Below, piece after piece: positions 13,729 to 13,805 of a DNA stretch of 13,805 bases. The stretch covers positions 1-13,805 of the forward strand of contig CAYHZL010000089.1 of NCBI GenBank assembly GCA_964361075.1, read 5' to 3'. The position numbers were made by a program, and so were the translations under genes. Source of the DNA: CAYHZL01 sp964361075. GTDB taxonomy: Bacteria > Bacteroidota > Ignavibacteria > UBA10030 > UBA8401. The notes beneath the pieces were generated by a model that saw only the letters and a program-made list of their open reading frames with translations, was not told the DNA's origin and ran no database searches. Position 1 is the first letter of the stretch. The number at the start of each line of letters is the position of its first letter.

Positions 13729-13805
13729 TAACCGCTCAGCGTATTTTTTGTAATTTCAGTATTTCCAAAAAAAAACGAATCCCCCGTCCCGATTAAAAAG
13801 CAAAT

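Overview
This is a chromosomal window of moderately low GC from a Gram-negative bacterium. The outer-membrane genes (bamA, two skp/ompH paralogues, lpxD), a PorV/PorQ-like barrel protein, mostly weak Shine-Dalgarno sequences and the intergenic repeats suggest the Bacteroidota/Chlorobiota/Ignavibacteriota group. I infer this from protein character and layout; no phylogenetic marker was tested.

Layout. 61-843 (+): a serine esterase of the enterobactin-esterase/EstD superfamily. 876-1049: a fold-back, MITE-like insert between convergent genes. 1048-2663 (-): purK-purE, overlapping by four bases, which carry out the two-step carboxylation of AIR in purine synthesis. 2664-3198: a gene-free region packed with repeats, including a 132-bp MITE with 18-bp terminal inverted repeats and a perfect 11-bp target duplication, set in an older fold-back repeat. 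3199-3867 (+): an orphan NarL/FixJ response regulator. 3868-4183: palindromes and two mutually exclusive hairpins ahead of a small membrane zinc-ribbon gene (4184-4441) and a doubtful overlapping ORF. 4660-7658 (-): a PorV-like outer-membrane protein followed, through a GTGA overlap, by an HI0933/BaiN-type flavoprotein.

7659-13728 (+): the envelope cluster. A possible small leader ORF with an 18-bp palindrome precedes uppS, the lipid carrier synthase for peptidoglycan and O-antigen. Next come bamA (outer-membrane protein insertion), two tandem skp/ompH periplasmic chaperones that would deliver clients to BamA, and lpxD (lipid A acylation). Together they build the outer membrane. A strong intrinsic terminator sits eight bases before the lpxD start codon, and the bamA-skp gap holds fold-back repeats.

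The genes are mostly core housekeeping. The most unusual content is in the gaps: two short non-autonomous inserts with apparent target duplications, a recurrent 14-bp palindrome found only between genes, and a 35-bp repeat shared by two distant gaps. I see no tRNA, rRNA, CRISPR array, complete transposase gene or defence system.
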